NCBI GenBank assembly: GCA_035693805.1
Contig: DASSGA010000017.1
Location: forward strand, 1-29,259
Reading direction: 5' to 3'
Length of the DNA: 29,259 nt
Origin: Kaftiobacterium sp035693805
Lineage (GTDB): Bacteria > Sysuimicrobiota > Sysuimicrobiia > Sysuimicrobiales > Kaftiobacteriaceae
Shown in pieces: positions 14,479 to 22,612 of the stretch (its first letter is position 1; each line of letters opens with the position of its first letter). The notes under the pieces were generated by a model. That model was given only the letters and a program-made list of their open reading frames with translations, made no database searches and had not been told where the DNA came from. The position numbers were made by a program, and so were the translations under genes.

Positions 14479-17356
14479 GCGTCTGCATCGCGTCGTTCAG
14501 GAGCTCGACGAGGTGCACAGCCCGCCGTCCCGCGCCGTGCTGGATCTGCTGCCGGCAGGAGACGCCCATCGCGACCACCGCGGCGTCCGCGGGCCATCGC
14601 CGCACGGCCGGGAGGAGCCGCCGCTCGCCGACGGCCATCGAGATACCGTAGTGCTCCCGCTCGAACCCAAACGACCCCGCCATCCCGCAGCATCCCGAGT
14701 CGACTTCCTCGACCGCGAACCCCGCCCCCTGCAGCACGTCACGCGCTGTTCCGGTCCCGGCGAGCGACTTCTGGTGGCAGTGCCCGTGCAGGAGCACCTT
14801 CCGCCCATCCCCCAGCCCGCGCAACGGCAGGCTCTCGCGGCGGTGCTCCCGGGCGAGGAACTCGTCGATCAGCATGGTGTGGCGCGCCAGCATCCTGGCG
14901 TCGTCGCCGGGCACGAGATCGGGCACCTCGTCCCGGAAGGTGAGGATGCAGCTCGGCTCCACGCCCACGATCGGGATGCCGTCCGCGGCCAGCGGCAGCA
15001 GGGCCTCGACGTTCCGCACCGCCGCGCGCTTCGCCTGCGTGAGCAGGCCTTTGCTGATCATCGTTCGGCCGCAGCACCCCGCCTCGGCCAGGATGACGTC
15101 ATACCCCAGGCCCTCGAGCAGTTCTACCGCCGCACGACCGACCTGCGGATAGCTGTAGAGCATGAACGTATCCGGGAAGAGCGCGACCGTTCCGCGAGAC
15201 TCAGGCGATGCTCGGCCGTCGTTCGTGCTCCGGCGTCTCCACCAATGGATGAACGTCTCGCGCGCGAAAGGCGGGAGCGGCCGACGGCGATCGACGCCGC
15301 CGGCGACATCCATCACCCAGCGCACCGGAGCGAGTCCGGCCAGCCAGGACGAGACGGGGGCGGTGGCGCTGCCCAGGCGCGCCAGCGTCCGGAAATTGCC
15401 GAAGGCCCAGGACCGCAGGGGGAGCCCGCTGGCTTCGTGGTAATGGGCGAGAAACTCGTACTTGAGCTTCGCCATGTCCACATTCGCCGGGCACTCCGCC
15501 TTACAACCTTTGCACTCCAGACAGAGGTCGAGCGCGTCGTAGAGGCGGCGGCCGGTCAGCTCGGCGGGGGGGAGCACGCCGGAGAGCACCGCGCGCAGGA
15601 GATTGGCGCGGCCGCGGGTGCTGTGCTCCTCCTCGCGCGTCACCATGAAGGACGGGCACATCGTCCCGTCGATCTTCTTGCGGCAGGCCCCCACGCCGCT
15701 GCAGAGCTCCGCGGCCTGGGCGAAGCCCCCCTCCTTCGACCAATCGAAGAAGGTCTTCACGGCGATCGTCCGGTACTCCGCGCCGAACCGCAACGAGGCA
15801 TCGATCGGCGGCCCGTCCACGATCTTGCCTGGATTCATCAATCCCGGGGGGTCGAAGACCCGCTTGATCTCGCGGAACGCGCCGTAGATCTCGGGCCCGA
15901 AGAAGCGCTCCACGAACCAGGAGCGGACGAGGCCGTCGCCGTGCTCGCCGCTCATCGTGCCGCCGAACTCGATGACGAGCTCGCCCACCTCGAGCGCGAT
16001 CGCCTTCATCTTCTCGATGTCCTGGCGGTCCTTGAGGTTCACGAGCGGCCGGACGTGGATGCACCCGACGCTGGCGTGGGCGTAAAAGGCGCCGCGGATA
16101 CCGTGGCGGTCGAGGACCGCGCGGAAGCGCCGCATGTAGGGGGCGAGTCGCGCCGGCGGGACCGCGGTATCCTCGACGAACGTGATCGGCTTGCTGTCGC
16201 CCTTGATCCCCTGCAGGAGCCCCTGCCCCGCCTTGCGGACCCGCCAGATATTGTCCTGTTCGGCCGGCGTGAGGGCGTGGACGTACGCATGACCCGCGCC
16301 GGCTCCGCGCAGCTCCGCTTCGAGCGCAGCAGCGCGGGCGCGCAGCGCCTCCGGATCGTCGCCCGAGAACTCCACGATGTGCAGGGCATCCGGATCGCCC
16401 TGCACGAACGTCATCCGCCGCGCGTACTCGAGCTGCGCCCGCGTCATCTCGAGGACCATGCGGTCGATGACCTCGACGGCCGAGGGCTGGTGCCGGAGGA
16501 TGAGCGGGACCGCCTCGAAGGAGTCGAAAAGGTCGGCGAAGTGGATCACCGTGACCACGGCGTGCTTCGGGCGGGGGACCAGACCGACGCGGGCCTCAGT
16601 CACGACACCGAGCGTCCCCTCCGAGCCGATGAGCAACCCCAGGAGATCGGTCGGGTCCGACGCGAGGAGATCGAGGTTGTAGCCGCTGACGCGCCGCAGG
16701 ATCTTCGGGAAGCGGCGGTCGATCGCATCGCGGTGCTGGCGCGCCAAACGCGCTGCGGTCCCGTACAGCTCTCCCTCGCGGCCCGTGGTCGGAGCGTGCT
16801 GGCCGACGGCACGGGGCGTCGGCCGGCGCAGGTGCAGCTCCGTCCCGTCGATGAGCAGCACACGCAGCTCCTGGACGTGGTCAGAGGTCTTCCCATAGAC
16901 GATGGAGCGGGCCCCTGAGGAGTTGTTGCCCATCATCCCGCCCAGCGTCGCCCGGTTGCTCGTCGCTGTATCGGGGCCGAGGCGCAGCCCGGAACGCGAG
17001 GCGGCGAGGTTCAGCTCGTCCTGGACGACGCCCGGCTGCAGTCGGGCCCAGCGTCCCCCGGCATCGAGCTCCAGGATACGGTCCATGTACTTCGAGCAAT
17101 CGATGATGATCGCCCGACCGATGGCCTGGCCGGCCAGGCTTGTCCCGCCGCCGCGGGGGAGAACGGGGACGCCCTCCTCGCGCGCGATGCGCAGTGTCGC
17201 GGCGATGTCCTCCGGTCCGCGCGGGATCACCACGCCGACCGGCATGATCTGGTAGATGCTGGCGTCGGTGCTGTACAGCGTGCGGGAGACGTGATCGAAG
17301 CGGACTTCGCCGACGACGGCTTCCTTCAGGGCGCTGACGAGTCTGGACGTCTCCAT
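14462..17356 (-). CDS. FAD/Fe-S 2-hydroxyacid dehydrogenase (GlcD-GlcF/YdiJ-type fusion)
   Basis: This 964-residue protein fuses an FAD-linked oxidase to an Fe-S/CCG module, as in YdiJ-type D-2-hydroxyacid dehydrogenases and fused glycolate/D-lactate dehydrogenases. The FAD (PCMH) domain has PRGGGTSLAGQA (67-78) and MMGNNSSGARSIVYGKTSDH (141-160), then GSEGTLGVVTEA (244-255). The oxidase C domain has GTMSGEHGDGLVRS (466-479) and FDPPGLMNPGKIV (501-513). The Fe-S part has C552, C558, C567 and C612, C615, C618, C622 (CLECKGCKAEC). Two CCG domains follow (GCCGRTM at 760 and SGCCGMAGSFG at 887-897). It probably oxidises a D-2-hydroxyacid and passes electrons to the membrane chain; substrate unresolved. 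ATG at 17356, without a clear Shine-Dalgarno. Confidence 0.92.
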   Translation of the reverse strand: METSRLVSALKEAVVGEVRFDHVSRTLYSTDASIYQIMPVGVVIPRGPEDIAATLRIAREEGVPVLPRGGGTSLAGQAIGRAIIIDCSKYMDRILELDAGGRWARLQPGVVQDELNLAASRSGLRLGPDTATSNRATLGGMMGNNSSGARSIVYGKTSDHVQELRVLLIDGTELHLRRPTPRAVGQHAPTTGREGELYGTAARLARQHRDAIDRRFPKILRRVSGYNLDLLASDPTDLLGLLIGSEGTLGVVTEARVGLVPRPKHAVVTVIHFADLFDSFEAVPLILRHQPSAVEVIDRMVLEMTRAQLEYARRMTFVQGDPDALHIVEFSGDDPEALRARAAALEAELRGAGAGHAYVHALTPAEQDNIWRVRKAGQGLLQGIKGDSKPITFVEDTAVPPARLAPYMRRFRAVLDRHGIRGAFYAHASVGCIHVRPLVNLKDRQDIEKMKAIALEVGELVIEFGGTMSGEHGDGLVRSWFVERFFGPEIYGAFREIKRVFDPPGLMNPGKIVDGPPIDASLRFGAEYRTIAVKTFFDWSKEGGFAQAAELCSGVGACRKKIDGTMCPSFMVTREEEHSTRGRANLLRAVLSGVLPPAELTGRRLYDALDLCLECKGCKAECPANVDMAKLKYEFLAHYHEASGLPLRSWAFGNFRTLARLGSATAPVSSWLAGLAPVRWVMDVAGGVDRRRPLPPFARETFIHWWRRRSTNDGRASPESRGTVALFPDTFMLYSYPQVGRAAVELLEGLGYDVILAEAGCCGRTMISKGLLTQAKRAAVRNVEALLPLAADGIPIVGVEPSCILTFRDEVPDLVPGDDARMLARHTMLIDEFLAREHRRESLPLRGLGDGRKVLLHGHCHQKSLAGTGTARDVLQGAGFAVEEVDSGCCGMAGSFGFEREHYGISMAVGERRLLPAVRRWPADAAVVAMGVSCRQQIQHGAGRRAVHLVELLNDAMQTHANGG

Positions 17357-17428
17357 GAGCGGGAACGGCGCGGGAGGATTCTTCTCCCCTGGTCCGACTC
17401 TTCCCCTGCTTCGGGAGGGAGAGGCCCG

Positions 17429-17899
17429 TCAGGCCTTTGGCTTGGCAGGGCTGCGGCGGCGCCGGGGTCGGGCCTGGCGCTGGCCGTTCACGGCGCGCTT
17501 GAGGAGTTCTTCCTCCCACGTCACGATGCTGTGGAAGAAGACCTTGTCGCCCTCCTCCAGACCGCGCGTCACTTCCGTGATGTGCACGTTGGTGGCGCCG
17601 AACTGCCGCAGCGCCCACTGCACGGCCTTTTCAGGTTTCGCGGTGTCGCCGCAGGTGAAGATGTCCAGGGCCGCGTAGCCGACTTCCGGCCAGGTGTGCA
17701 CCGACAGGTGCGACTCCGAGATCACGACCACGCCGGAGACGCCGTTGGGGTTGAAGCGGTGAAACGAGATGGACCAGACCTGGACGCCGGCGATCTCCGC
17801 GGCACGGACCAGGATCTGCTCTACGGCCTCGACCTTCCCGATGATCTCGGCATTGCAGCCCGACGCCTCGGCGATGTAGTGGTGTCCGATCGTGTCCAT
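17429..17899 (-). CDS. speD: S-adenosylmethionine decarboxylase proenzyme (class 1b)
   Basis: SpeD decarboxylates SAM to give the aminopropyl donor for spermidine. The 156-residue proenzyme has the self-cleavage site ISESHLSVHTWPE; Ser63 becomes the pyruvoyl group, and His68 and Cys83 (FTCGD) are processing/catalytic residues, at the same numbers as I recall for the Thermotoga enzyme. FNPNGVSGVVVISESHLSV is the typical lead-in. The ATG at 17899 has GGAGGT with 6-nt spacing; a longer upstream frame is not supported. The C-terminal ~24 residues are a basic tail (RPRRRRSPAKPKA) beyond the usual end. No spermidine synthase gene is in the window. Confidence 0.96.
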   Translation of the reverse strand: MDTIGHHYIAEASGCNAEIIGKVEAVEQILVRAAEIAGVQVWSISFHRFNPNGVSGVVVISESHLSVHTWPEVGYAALDIFTCGDTAKPEKAVQWALRQFGATNVHITEVTRGLEEGDKVFFHSIVTWEEELLKRAVNGQRQARPRRRRSPAKPKA

Positions 17900-18030
17900 C
17901 TCCCACCTCCCCACCGCCCTAGTGAACGGGCGGGACGCACACGCGCGACCCTCATCGTAGCATGGCGCCGGGCGCGGTGAAATACCTTCGCACGAGGGCG
18001 GAGCGGTCCTGCCCTGCACGGCGCCGCGCG

Positions 18031-18702
18031 TCACTCCGCGGGCGGTCGGGAGCCCGGAAGCCCGAGGTCCGCGCCGCGCTGCCGTCTCCGGTGGCGCAGC
18101 GCCTCCGCGACGGCCGGGACGAGGGAGACGACGATGATTCCCGCGACGACGAGTGGAAAGTTCCGGCGGACCACCGGCAGATTCCCAAAGAGGTAGCCTG
18201 CGAACACGAGCAGCGTCACCCACAGCGCTCCCCCCGCCACGTTATAGACGAGGAACCTGACGACACCCATCCGCGCGATCCCGGCGACGAAGGGAGCAAA
18301 CGTGCGGAAGATCGGGAGGAAGCGGGTGAGCACGATCGTCATACCCCCATACCGTTCGTAGAACCGGTGCGTTCGCTCGAGGTGATCCCTGCGGAACCAG
18401 CGCGACGATGCTCGAAACGCCTTCGCTCCGACCAGACGCCCGATCCAGTAGTTGACCGTGTTCCCGGTGATCGCGGCGGCGCTGAGGAGGAGGATGAGCC
18501 ACGGCCAGTCGAGCGAGCCTCGGGCCGCCAGGGCCCCTGAGGCGAACAGCAGCGAGTCCCCCGGCAGGAACGGGGTGATGACCAGCCCGGTCTCCAGGAA
18601 GATGACCGCGGCCAGGAGGGCGTAGGTCAGGGTGCCGTACTGACGGAGCAACGCGTCGAGATGCTGGTCGATGTGCAGCAGGAACTCGAGCAACTCGAGC
18701 AT
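18031..18702 (-). CDS. DedA/SNARE-associated family membrane protein
   Basis: This 223-residue polytopic membrane protein of the DedA (VTT) family is related to undecaprenyl-phosphate/lipid flippases. Family motifs are present: FLETGLVITPFLPGDSLLFA (~35-54), NTVNYWIGRLVGAKAFR (~82-98), and TRFLPIFRTFAPFVAGIARM (~126-145), containing the conserved basic residue and Pro-Phe-x-Ala-Gly motif. About four or five hydrophobic segments are seen. The C-terminus is basic and hydrophilic. The ATG at 18702 overlaps the upstream thioesterase stop by one base (TGATG), implying coupling. Confidence 0.94.
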   Translation of the reverse strand: MLELLEFLLHIDQHLDALLRQYGTLTYALLAAVIFLETGLVITPFLPGDSLLFASGALAARGSLDWPWLILLLSAAAITGNTVNYWIGRLVGAKAFRASSRWFRRDHLERTHRFYERYGGMTIVLTRFLPIFRTFAPFVAGIARMGVVRFLVYNVAGGALWVTLLVFAGYLFGNLPVVRRNFPLVVAGIIVVSLVPAVAEALRHRRRQRGADLGLPGSRPPAE

Positions 18703-19667
18703 CAGGAGATCGCGCGAAGCCGCAGCCGCCGGGCCTGCCGGCGCGCACGGCGCCGCTCCGCCTCGGCCCAGCGCCGATGCTCTTCTTCCGTCCGCGGCGT
18801 GAAGGGCGGGACGGGTTTGGGGCCTTCGTCGTCGATGTGCACCATCGTCAAAAACGCCGTGCAGGTGTGGCGGCGCCCTCCCCGCAGGGGGTGCTCGGCC
18901 AGGACCCGCACGCCGACCTCCATCGAGCTGCGGCCGACGTGGTTGAGCGCGGCCTTGTACGTGACGATCTCCCCTACCCGGATCGGGGCATAGAACGCCA
19001 GGGCGTCGATCGAGGCGGTGACGATCGGGCAGCGGCAGTACCGCAGGGCCAGGATCGAGGCGGCCTCATCCAGATGCATCATCAGCCGCCCCGCGAACAT
19101 CATCGTCCCCAGCACGGCGTCCTCGGGGAAGACGATCCGAGCCACCTCGATCGCATGGGTGAGCCCGCGGTCGTCCGCCTCAACGCGGGCGGCCTGCTCG
19201 CCCCGGTCCAGGAGCGCCGCGTCGCGCTCCGCCTTGCGCGCTCGCGCCGCGGCGACGAGCGTCCCCTCGGCCGTCCCGGCGGGCTCGATCGCCGCCCCGA
19301 CCGGGCGCGGCCGTCCGGCATCGTCGACCGCGACCATGGCGAGGTGGGACGCGGTCGTGAGCCGCCGGACTCCGAGCCGGGGATTCTCCGCGTGGACCTC
19401 GACCCCGACCTCGAGCGATGACCGGCCGGTGTACTCCACCTGAGCCCGCAGCGTGACGAGATCGCCGATGGCCACCGGCGCCACGAAGTCCAGGTCGTCC
19501 ATGCTCCCGAGCACCACCGTCCCTCGAGCCACTTTCATCGCCGCCATCGTCGAGGCGGTCGTGATCCAGTTCATCATCGTGCCGCCGTAGAGCGTGCCGC
19601 GCGTGTTGGCGTGCTCCGGCAGCACGAGCTGGATCATCTCGAGGGTGGTCTCGGCGACGGAGGGCAT
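18702..19667 (-). CDS. Tandem-hotdog acyl-CoA thioesterase (ACOT7/BFIT-like)
   Basis: This 321-residue protein is made of two hotdog (4HBT) units, ~8-120 and ~168-282, joined by an alanine-rich linker, with a basic Arg-rich C-terminus. Unit 1 has HANTRGTLYGGTMMNWITTA (19-38) and YTGRSSLEVGVEVHAENP; unit 2 has LGTMMFAGRLMMHLDEAAS (186-204) and VGRSSMEVGVRVLAEHP. The catalytic Asn is kept only in unit 1 (N21) and the catalytic Asp only in unit 2 (D200), as in mammalian ACOT7, where one composite site forms across the pair. It probably hydrolyses medium/long acyl-CoA. The ATG follows the M20 gene's stop with no gap. Confidence 0.93.
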   Translation of the reverse strand: MPSVAETTLEMIQLVLPEHANTRGTLYGGTMMNWITTASTMAAMKVARGTVVLGSMDDLDFVAPVAIGDLVTLRAQVEYTGRSSLEVGVEVHAENPRLGVRRLTTASHLAMVAVDDAGRPRPVGAAIEPAGTAEGTLVAAARARKAERDAALLDRGEQAARVEADDRGLTHAIEVARIVFPEDAVLGTMMFAGRLMMHLDEAASILALRYCRCPIVTASIDALAFYAPIRVGEIVTYKAALNHVGRSSMEVGVRVLAEHPLRGGRRHTCTAFLTMVHIDDEGPKPVPPFTPRTEEEHRRWAEAERRRARRQARRLRLRAIS

Positions 19668-21032
19668 CTACCCGCCGACGCGGTCCAGCCAGGCGATGAC
19701 GGTGTCGATGCCCCGGTAGAAGTACGGGAGGTAGTACTTCTCATTCGGCGCGTGCAGATTGTCGTCGGGCAGGCCGAAACCGAACAGCACGGTCGGGACT
19801 TTGAGGATGCGCGAGAATTGGGTGACCACCGGGACGCTGCCCCCCTCCCGGATGTAGATCGGGTCCTTGCCCCAGAGCTCCCGCGCGACCGCGGCGGCGG
19901 CCTTGATCGGCGGGGCGGCGGGATCGATCACCACTGCGTCGCTGCCGGAGAGCAGCCGCACATCCACCTCGACCGCCTCCGGAGCGAGCTTGCGCACGCG
20001 CTTCTCGAACGCCCTGAAGACGCTCTTGGCCCGCTGCTCGGGGACGAGGCGCATGCTGATCTTGGCCACCGCCTTCGCGGGGATCACGGTCTTGGGTCCC
20101 GCGCCGGTCCATCCCCCGATGATGCCGTTGGCGTCCAGGGTCGGCCGGGACCAGCGCCGCTCCAGGATCCCATGTCCCGCCTCGCCCGGCGAGGCGGGGA
20201 TGCCAAGCTCTTTGAGGTAGGCCTCCTCATTGAACGGCAGGCGTTCCCACGACGCCTTCTCTTCCGATGCCGGCTCCTTCACCGGCGCGTAGAAGCGCGG
20301 CAGGGTTACCCGCCCGCGCTTGTCCTTCAATCCGGCGATGATCGTGCTGAGCGCATTGATCGGATTGGGGGTAGCCCCGCCGTGCTGCCCGGAGTGCAGG
20401 TCGTGGGAGGGTCCCCGCACCTCCACCTCCGTGTAGCAGAGACCGCGCAGACCCGTGACGATGGTGGGCAGGTCTGGCGCGAAGAGCTGTCCGTCCGACA
20501 CCCAGGCGAAGTCGCAGGCCACCTTCTTCTTCCCCTGCCGCTCGATCCACCGGTTGATTCCGGGGCTGCCGACCTCTTCCTCACCTTCGATGAGCACCTT
20601 GACGTTGAGGGGCAGGCGTCCCTCGCCGCGCAGATGCGATTCGAGCGCCTTGACGACGGCGAAGACCTGTCCCTTGTCGTCGCTTGCGCCCCGGGCGTAG
20701 AGGTTGTCGCCGCGCTCGGTCGGCTCGAACGGCGGGGAGGTCCATTCCTCGAGCGGGTCCACCGGCTGCACGTCGTAGTGTCCGTAGAAGAGCACGGTCG
20801 GGCGGCCACCCGCGCGCATCCACTCCGCGTAGACCATCGGATGGCCGCCCTCGATGGGGATGAGCTCGCCGTCGAATCCCAGGCTGCGGAGGTGATCGAG
20901 CAGCCACTCCGCGCCGCGGCGGACGTCACCCCGGTGCGCGGGCATCGCGCTGATGCTCGGGATGCGCACCAGGATCTTGAGCTCCTCGAGGAACCGGGCG
21001 CGGTGGTCCTGCGCGTACGATCGGGCGCTCAT
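19668..21032 (-). CDS. M20 family dipeptidase / metallopeptidase
   Basis: This 454-residue zinc peptidase of the carnosinase/PepV-like M20 branch is predicted cytosolic. Metal and catalytic motifs are present: FYGHYDVQP (82-90; His85 ligand, Asp87 catalytic), ARGASDDKG (113-121; bridging Asp), LIEGEEEVGSPG (147-158; general-base Glu and ligand Glu), and HAPNEKY near the C-terminus (final His ligand). The lid/dimerisation domain is seen in GPSHDLHSGQHGGATPNPIN (~210-229). Length fits the family. ATG 21032 has a strong GGAGGTGA Shine-Dalgarno. It heads a three-gene operon with the thioesterase and DedA genes. Confidence 0.95.
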   Translation of the reverse strand: MSARSYAQDHRARFLEELKILVRIPSISAMPAHRGDVRRGAEWLLDHLRSLGFDGELIPIEGGHPMVYAEWMRAGGRPTVLFYGHYDVQPVDPLEEWTSPPFEPTERGDNLYARGASDDKGQVFAVVKALESHLRGEGRLPLNVKVLIEGEEEVGSPGINRWIERQGKKKVACDFAWVSDGQLFAPDLPTIVTGLRGLCYTEVEVRGPSHDLHSGQHGGATPNPINALSTIIAGLKDKRGRVTLPRFYAPVKEPASEEKASWERLPFNEEAYLKELGIPASPGEAGHGILERRWSRPTLDANGIIGGWTGAGPKTVIPAKAVAKISMRLVPEQRAKSVFRAFEKRVRKLAPEAVEVDVRLLSGSDAVVIDPAAPPIKAAAAVARELWGKDPIYIREGGSVPVVTQFSRILKVPTVLFGFGLPDDNLHAPNEKYYLPYFYRGIDTVIAWLDRVGG

Positions 21033-21098
21033 GCGCTCACCTCCGTGGGCGAGACAGGGGACGTCGTGATGGGTTCGACAGAGGCGCGGACGGGCCTG

Positions 21099-21653
21099 CT
21101 ACGGACGGATGAGGCGGATCTTGAGCGAGACGACGACGGGGTCCTCGGCGACGAAGATGAAGAAGCGCGGGATCGGGATGCGGAAGTCCGAGAGCCGGAC
21201 CGTGACCTGGCCCTCGGCGATATAGCTGTCGGCGAGCGCCGTCACGCGCAGCGGGATCTCCACGTCACGGCCCACCCCGTGGATGGTGAGCGTCCCGCGC
21301 AGCACCACCGCAAACGGCAGTCCGCCGGGGCGGTCCCGCGGGACCGCGGTGCCACGGAAGGTGATGACGGGATAGCGATCGGTCTGCAGGAACTCGCGCC
21401 GCATCTGACCATCACGCAGCGCGATGCCGGTCGTGATGAGGGCGGCGTCGAGGCGAGCCTCGACGTCCGCCGCGAAGGTCTCCCCCTGCTCTCGCACGAC
21501 CGCGCGCACGTCCACGGCCCGCGCCACGCCGGTGAATCCGCCGCGGTTGTCGCGGACAGCGAACTCCACCCGGCCCCCCTCGGGATCGGCGGCAAACGAG
21601 CCGAGCGGCAGGAGTGAGACGGCCGACAGTGCAAGCGCCAGGATGGCCTTCAT
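21099..21653 (-). CDS. Secreted YceI-family protein
   Basis: This 184-residue protein has a Sec signal peptide (MKAILALALSAVSLLPLGSF, cleavage near SFA-AD). The mature part is a YceI-type lipocalin-like barrel: RVEFAVRDNRGGFTGVARAV at the start, then LRDGQMRREFLQTDRYPVIT, a VVLRGTLTIHGVGRDVEIPL segment, and a C-terminal VAEDPVVVSLKIRLI strand. YceI proteins bind polyisoprenoid-type lipids in the envelope. The ATG has GAGGT 5 nt upstream. Its stop is 66 nt upstream of the M20 gene start, so co-transcription is possible. Confidence 0.93.
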   Translation of the reverse strand: MKAILALALSAVSLLPLGSFAADPEGGRVEFAVRDNRGGFTGVARAVDVRAVVREQGETFAADVEARLDAALITTGIALRDGQMRREFLQTDRYPVITFRGTAVPRDRPGGLPFAVVLRGTLTIHGVGRDVEIPLRVTALADSYIAEGQVTVRLSDFRIPIPRFFIFVAEDPVVVSLKIRLIRP

Positions 21654-21733
21654 GACACCTCATCCATACGCCGGCCTCGTCACGGCGGTGTCAAGGAGAA
21701 CGGCGGGCGTGGTGACGAAGATTCCCTCATCCC

Positions 21734-22612
21734 ATGGGACTGCGTCTCCTGATCAGCCGGCTCGCCTCCGCGGACACGCGCCGCTCCGCGGCCCGCGCGC
21801 TGGCCCTCCTCACCGCCGCCGGCTACCTCCTATCGCTGATCGTGCTGGCCGCCGCCGGCCGCGCGCTGGACCTGTGGCTGCTCATCCTGCTGGTCTGGGC
21901 GCTGGTCGTGTACGTCCCGCTGCGCATCCTGCTCGAGGCGGCGCAGACATTCGCCCCGGCCCTCCGCCGGCGGCTCGGAGCGGAGGCACACCGCGGCGCC
22001 CGGCGTCGTGCGACGCGGCCGGAGATCGAGCTCCTGGTGGACACCCTGCTCGAGCGGGAAGTGGTGATGCCGCGGATCGCCACGCCCCGGGAGTCAGGGA
22101 AGGCGAGAGACGGCGCGAGTGCGGTGCTCGTGCGCGCGGGCGCGGACGACGGAGCGCTCCGCAGCGCGGCCGGCGATTGTCTGGCCGCGGTCGACCGCTG
22201 GGTATCCGCGCTGGCGCGGTGGGCGGAGCGCGATACCGGACAGAACATCCAGGCCCGCTGGAGCGAAGTGCGGGCCCTCGCCGGGCTTGCCGCGATGACG
22301 AAGGTCCTGATCGCCGCCTACGAGGACCGTGCCGCCGCCCCGTTCACGCAAGGGAACGGTCCCCTCTCCGATCCGGCCGGCTTCCTCGACGCCTGCCTGG
22401 ACTACTGCGACGACCTGGCGCTCGACAGGGAGGTCCGGCGATGGGACGAACCGGCGCTGGGCCTGCCCCTTCCCGAGGTTCAAGCGGAGCAGATCCACGC
22501 CGCCTGGAGGACGTACACGGAGACGGGCGCGCCGGCCCTCGAGGCGCGCACGGGGTTCGTGGACACGCTGCTCAGCCCTTCGTCCCGACCAGCACGACCC
22601 AGCGTTTCATGA
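21734..22612 (+). CDS. Hypothetical protein with N-terminal membrane anchor
   Basis: This 292-residue protein is not one I recognise. Two hydrophobic segments (~20-42 and ~45-66; LLTAAGYLLSLIVLAAAGRA and LWLLILLVWALVVYVPLRIL) are followed by an Arg-rich stretch (~78-95) and a mostly helical acidic/alanine-rich cytoplasmic part. Within that, LAAVDRWVSALARWAERDTG, ALAGLAAMTKVLIAAYEDRA and DPAGFLDACLDYCDDLALDR look like a helical bundle. No enzyme motif is seen. The ATG has no clear ribosome site. The gene is divergent from yceI and its 3' end overlaps the convergent Nudix-methyltransferase gene by 41 nt. Confidence 0.7.
   Translation: MGLRLLISRLASADTRRSAARALALLTAAGYLLSLIVLAAAGRALDLWLLILLVWALVVYVPLRILLEAAQTFAPALRRRLGAEAHRGARRRATRPEIELLVDTLLEREVVMPRIATPRESGKARDGASAVLVRAGADDGALRSAAGDCLAAVDRWVSALARWAERDTGQNIQARWSEVRALAGLAAMTKVLIAAYEDRAAAPFTQGNGPLSDPAGFLDACLDYCDDLALDREVRRWDEPALGLPLPEVQAEQIHAAWRTYTETGAPALEARTGFVDTLLSPSSRPARPSVS

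Noticed and set aside
14399..16918. Long plus-strand open frame opposite the FAD/Fe-S dehydrogenase
   Set aside because: It shadows a gene with full FAD, Fe-S and CCG motifs; no ribosome site or recognisable domain.
17357..17428. Imperfect hairpins after the FAD/Fe-S gene start region and speD stop
   Set aside because: The stems are short or mismatched (AGGCC/GGCCT only 5 bp) and there is no T-tract on the transcribed strand.
17900..18223. Upstream extension of speD to 18223
   Set aside because: The extension has no homology and overlaps the DedA gene; the ATG at 17899 has an excellent ribosome site and matches the family N-terminus.
19611..21617. Long plus-strand open frame opposite the M20 peptidase and YceI genes
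   Set aside because: Antisense artefact of high GC; both minus-strand proteins have strong family motifs and ribosome sites.
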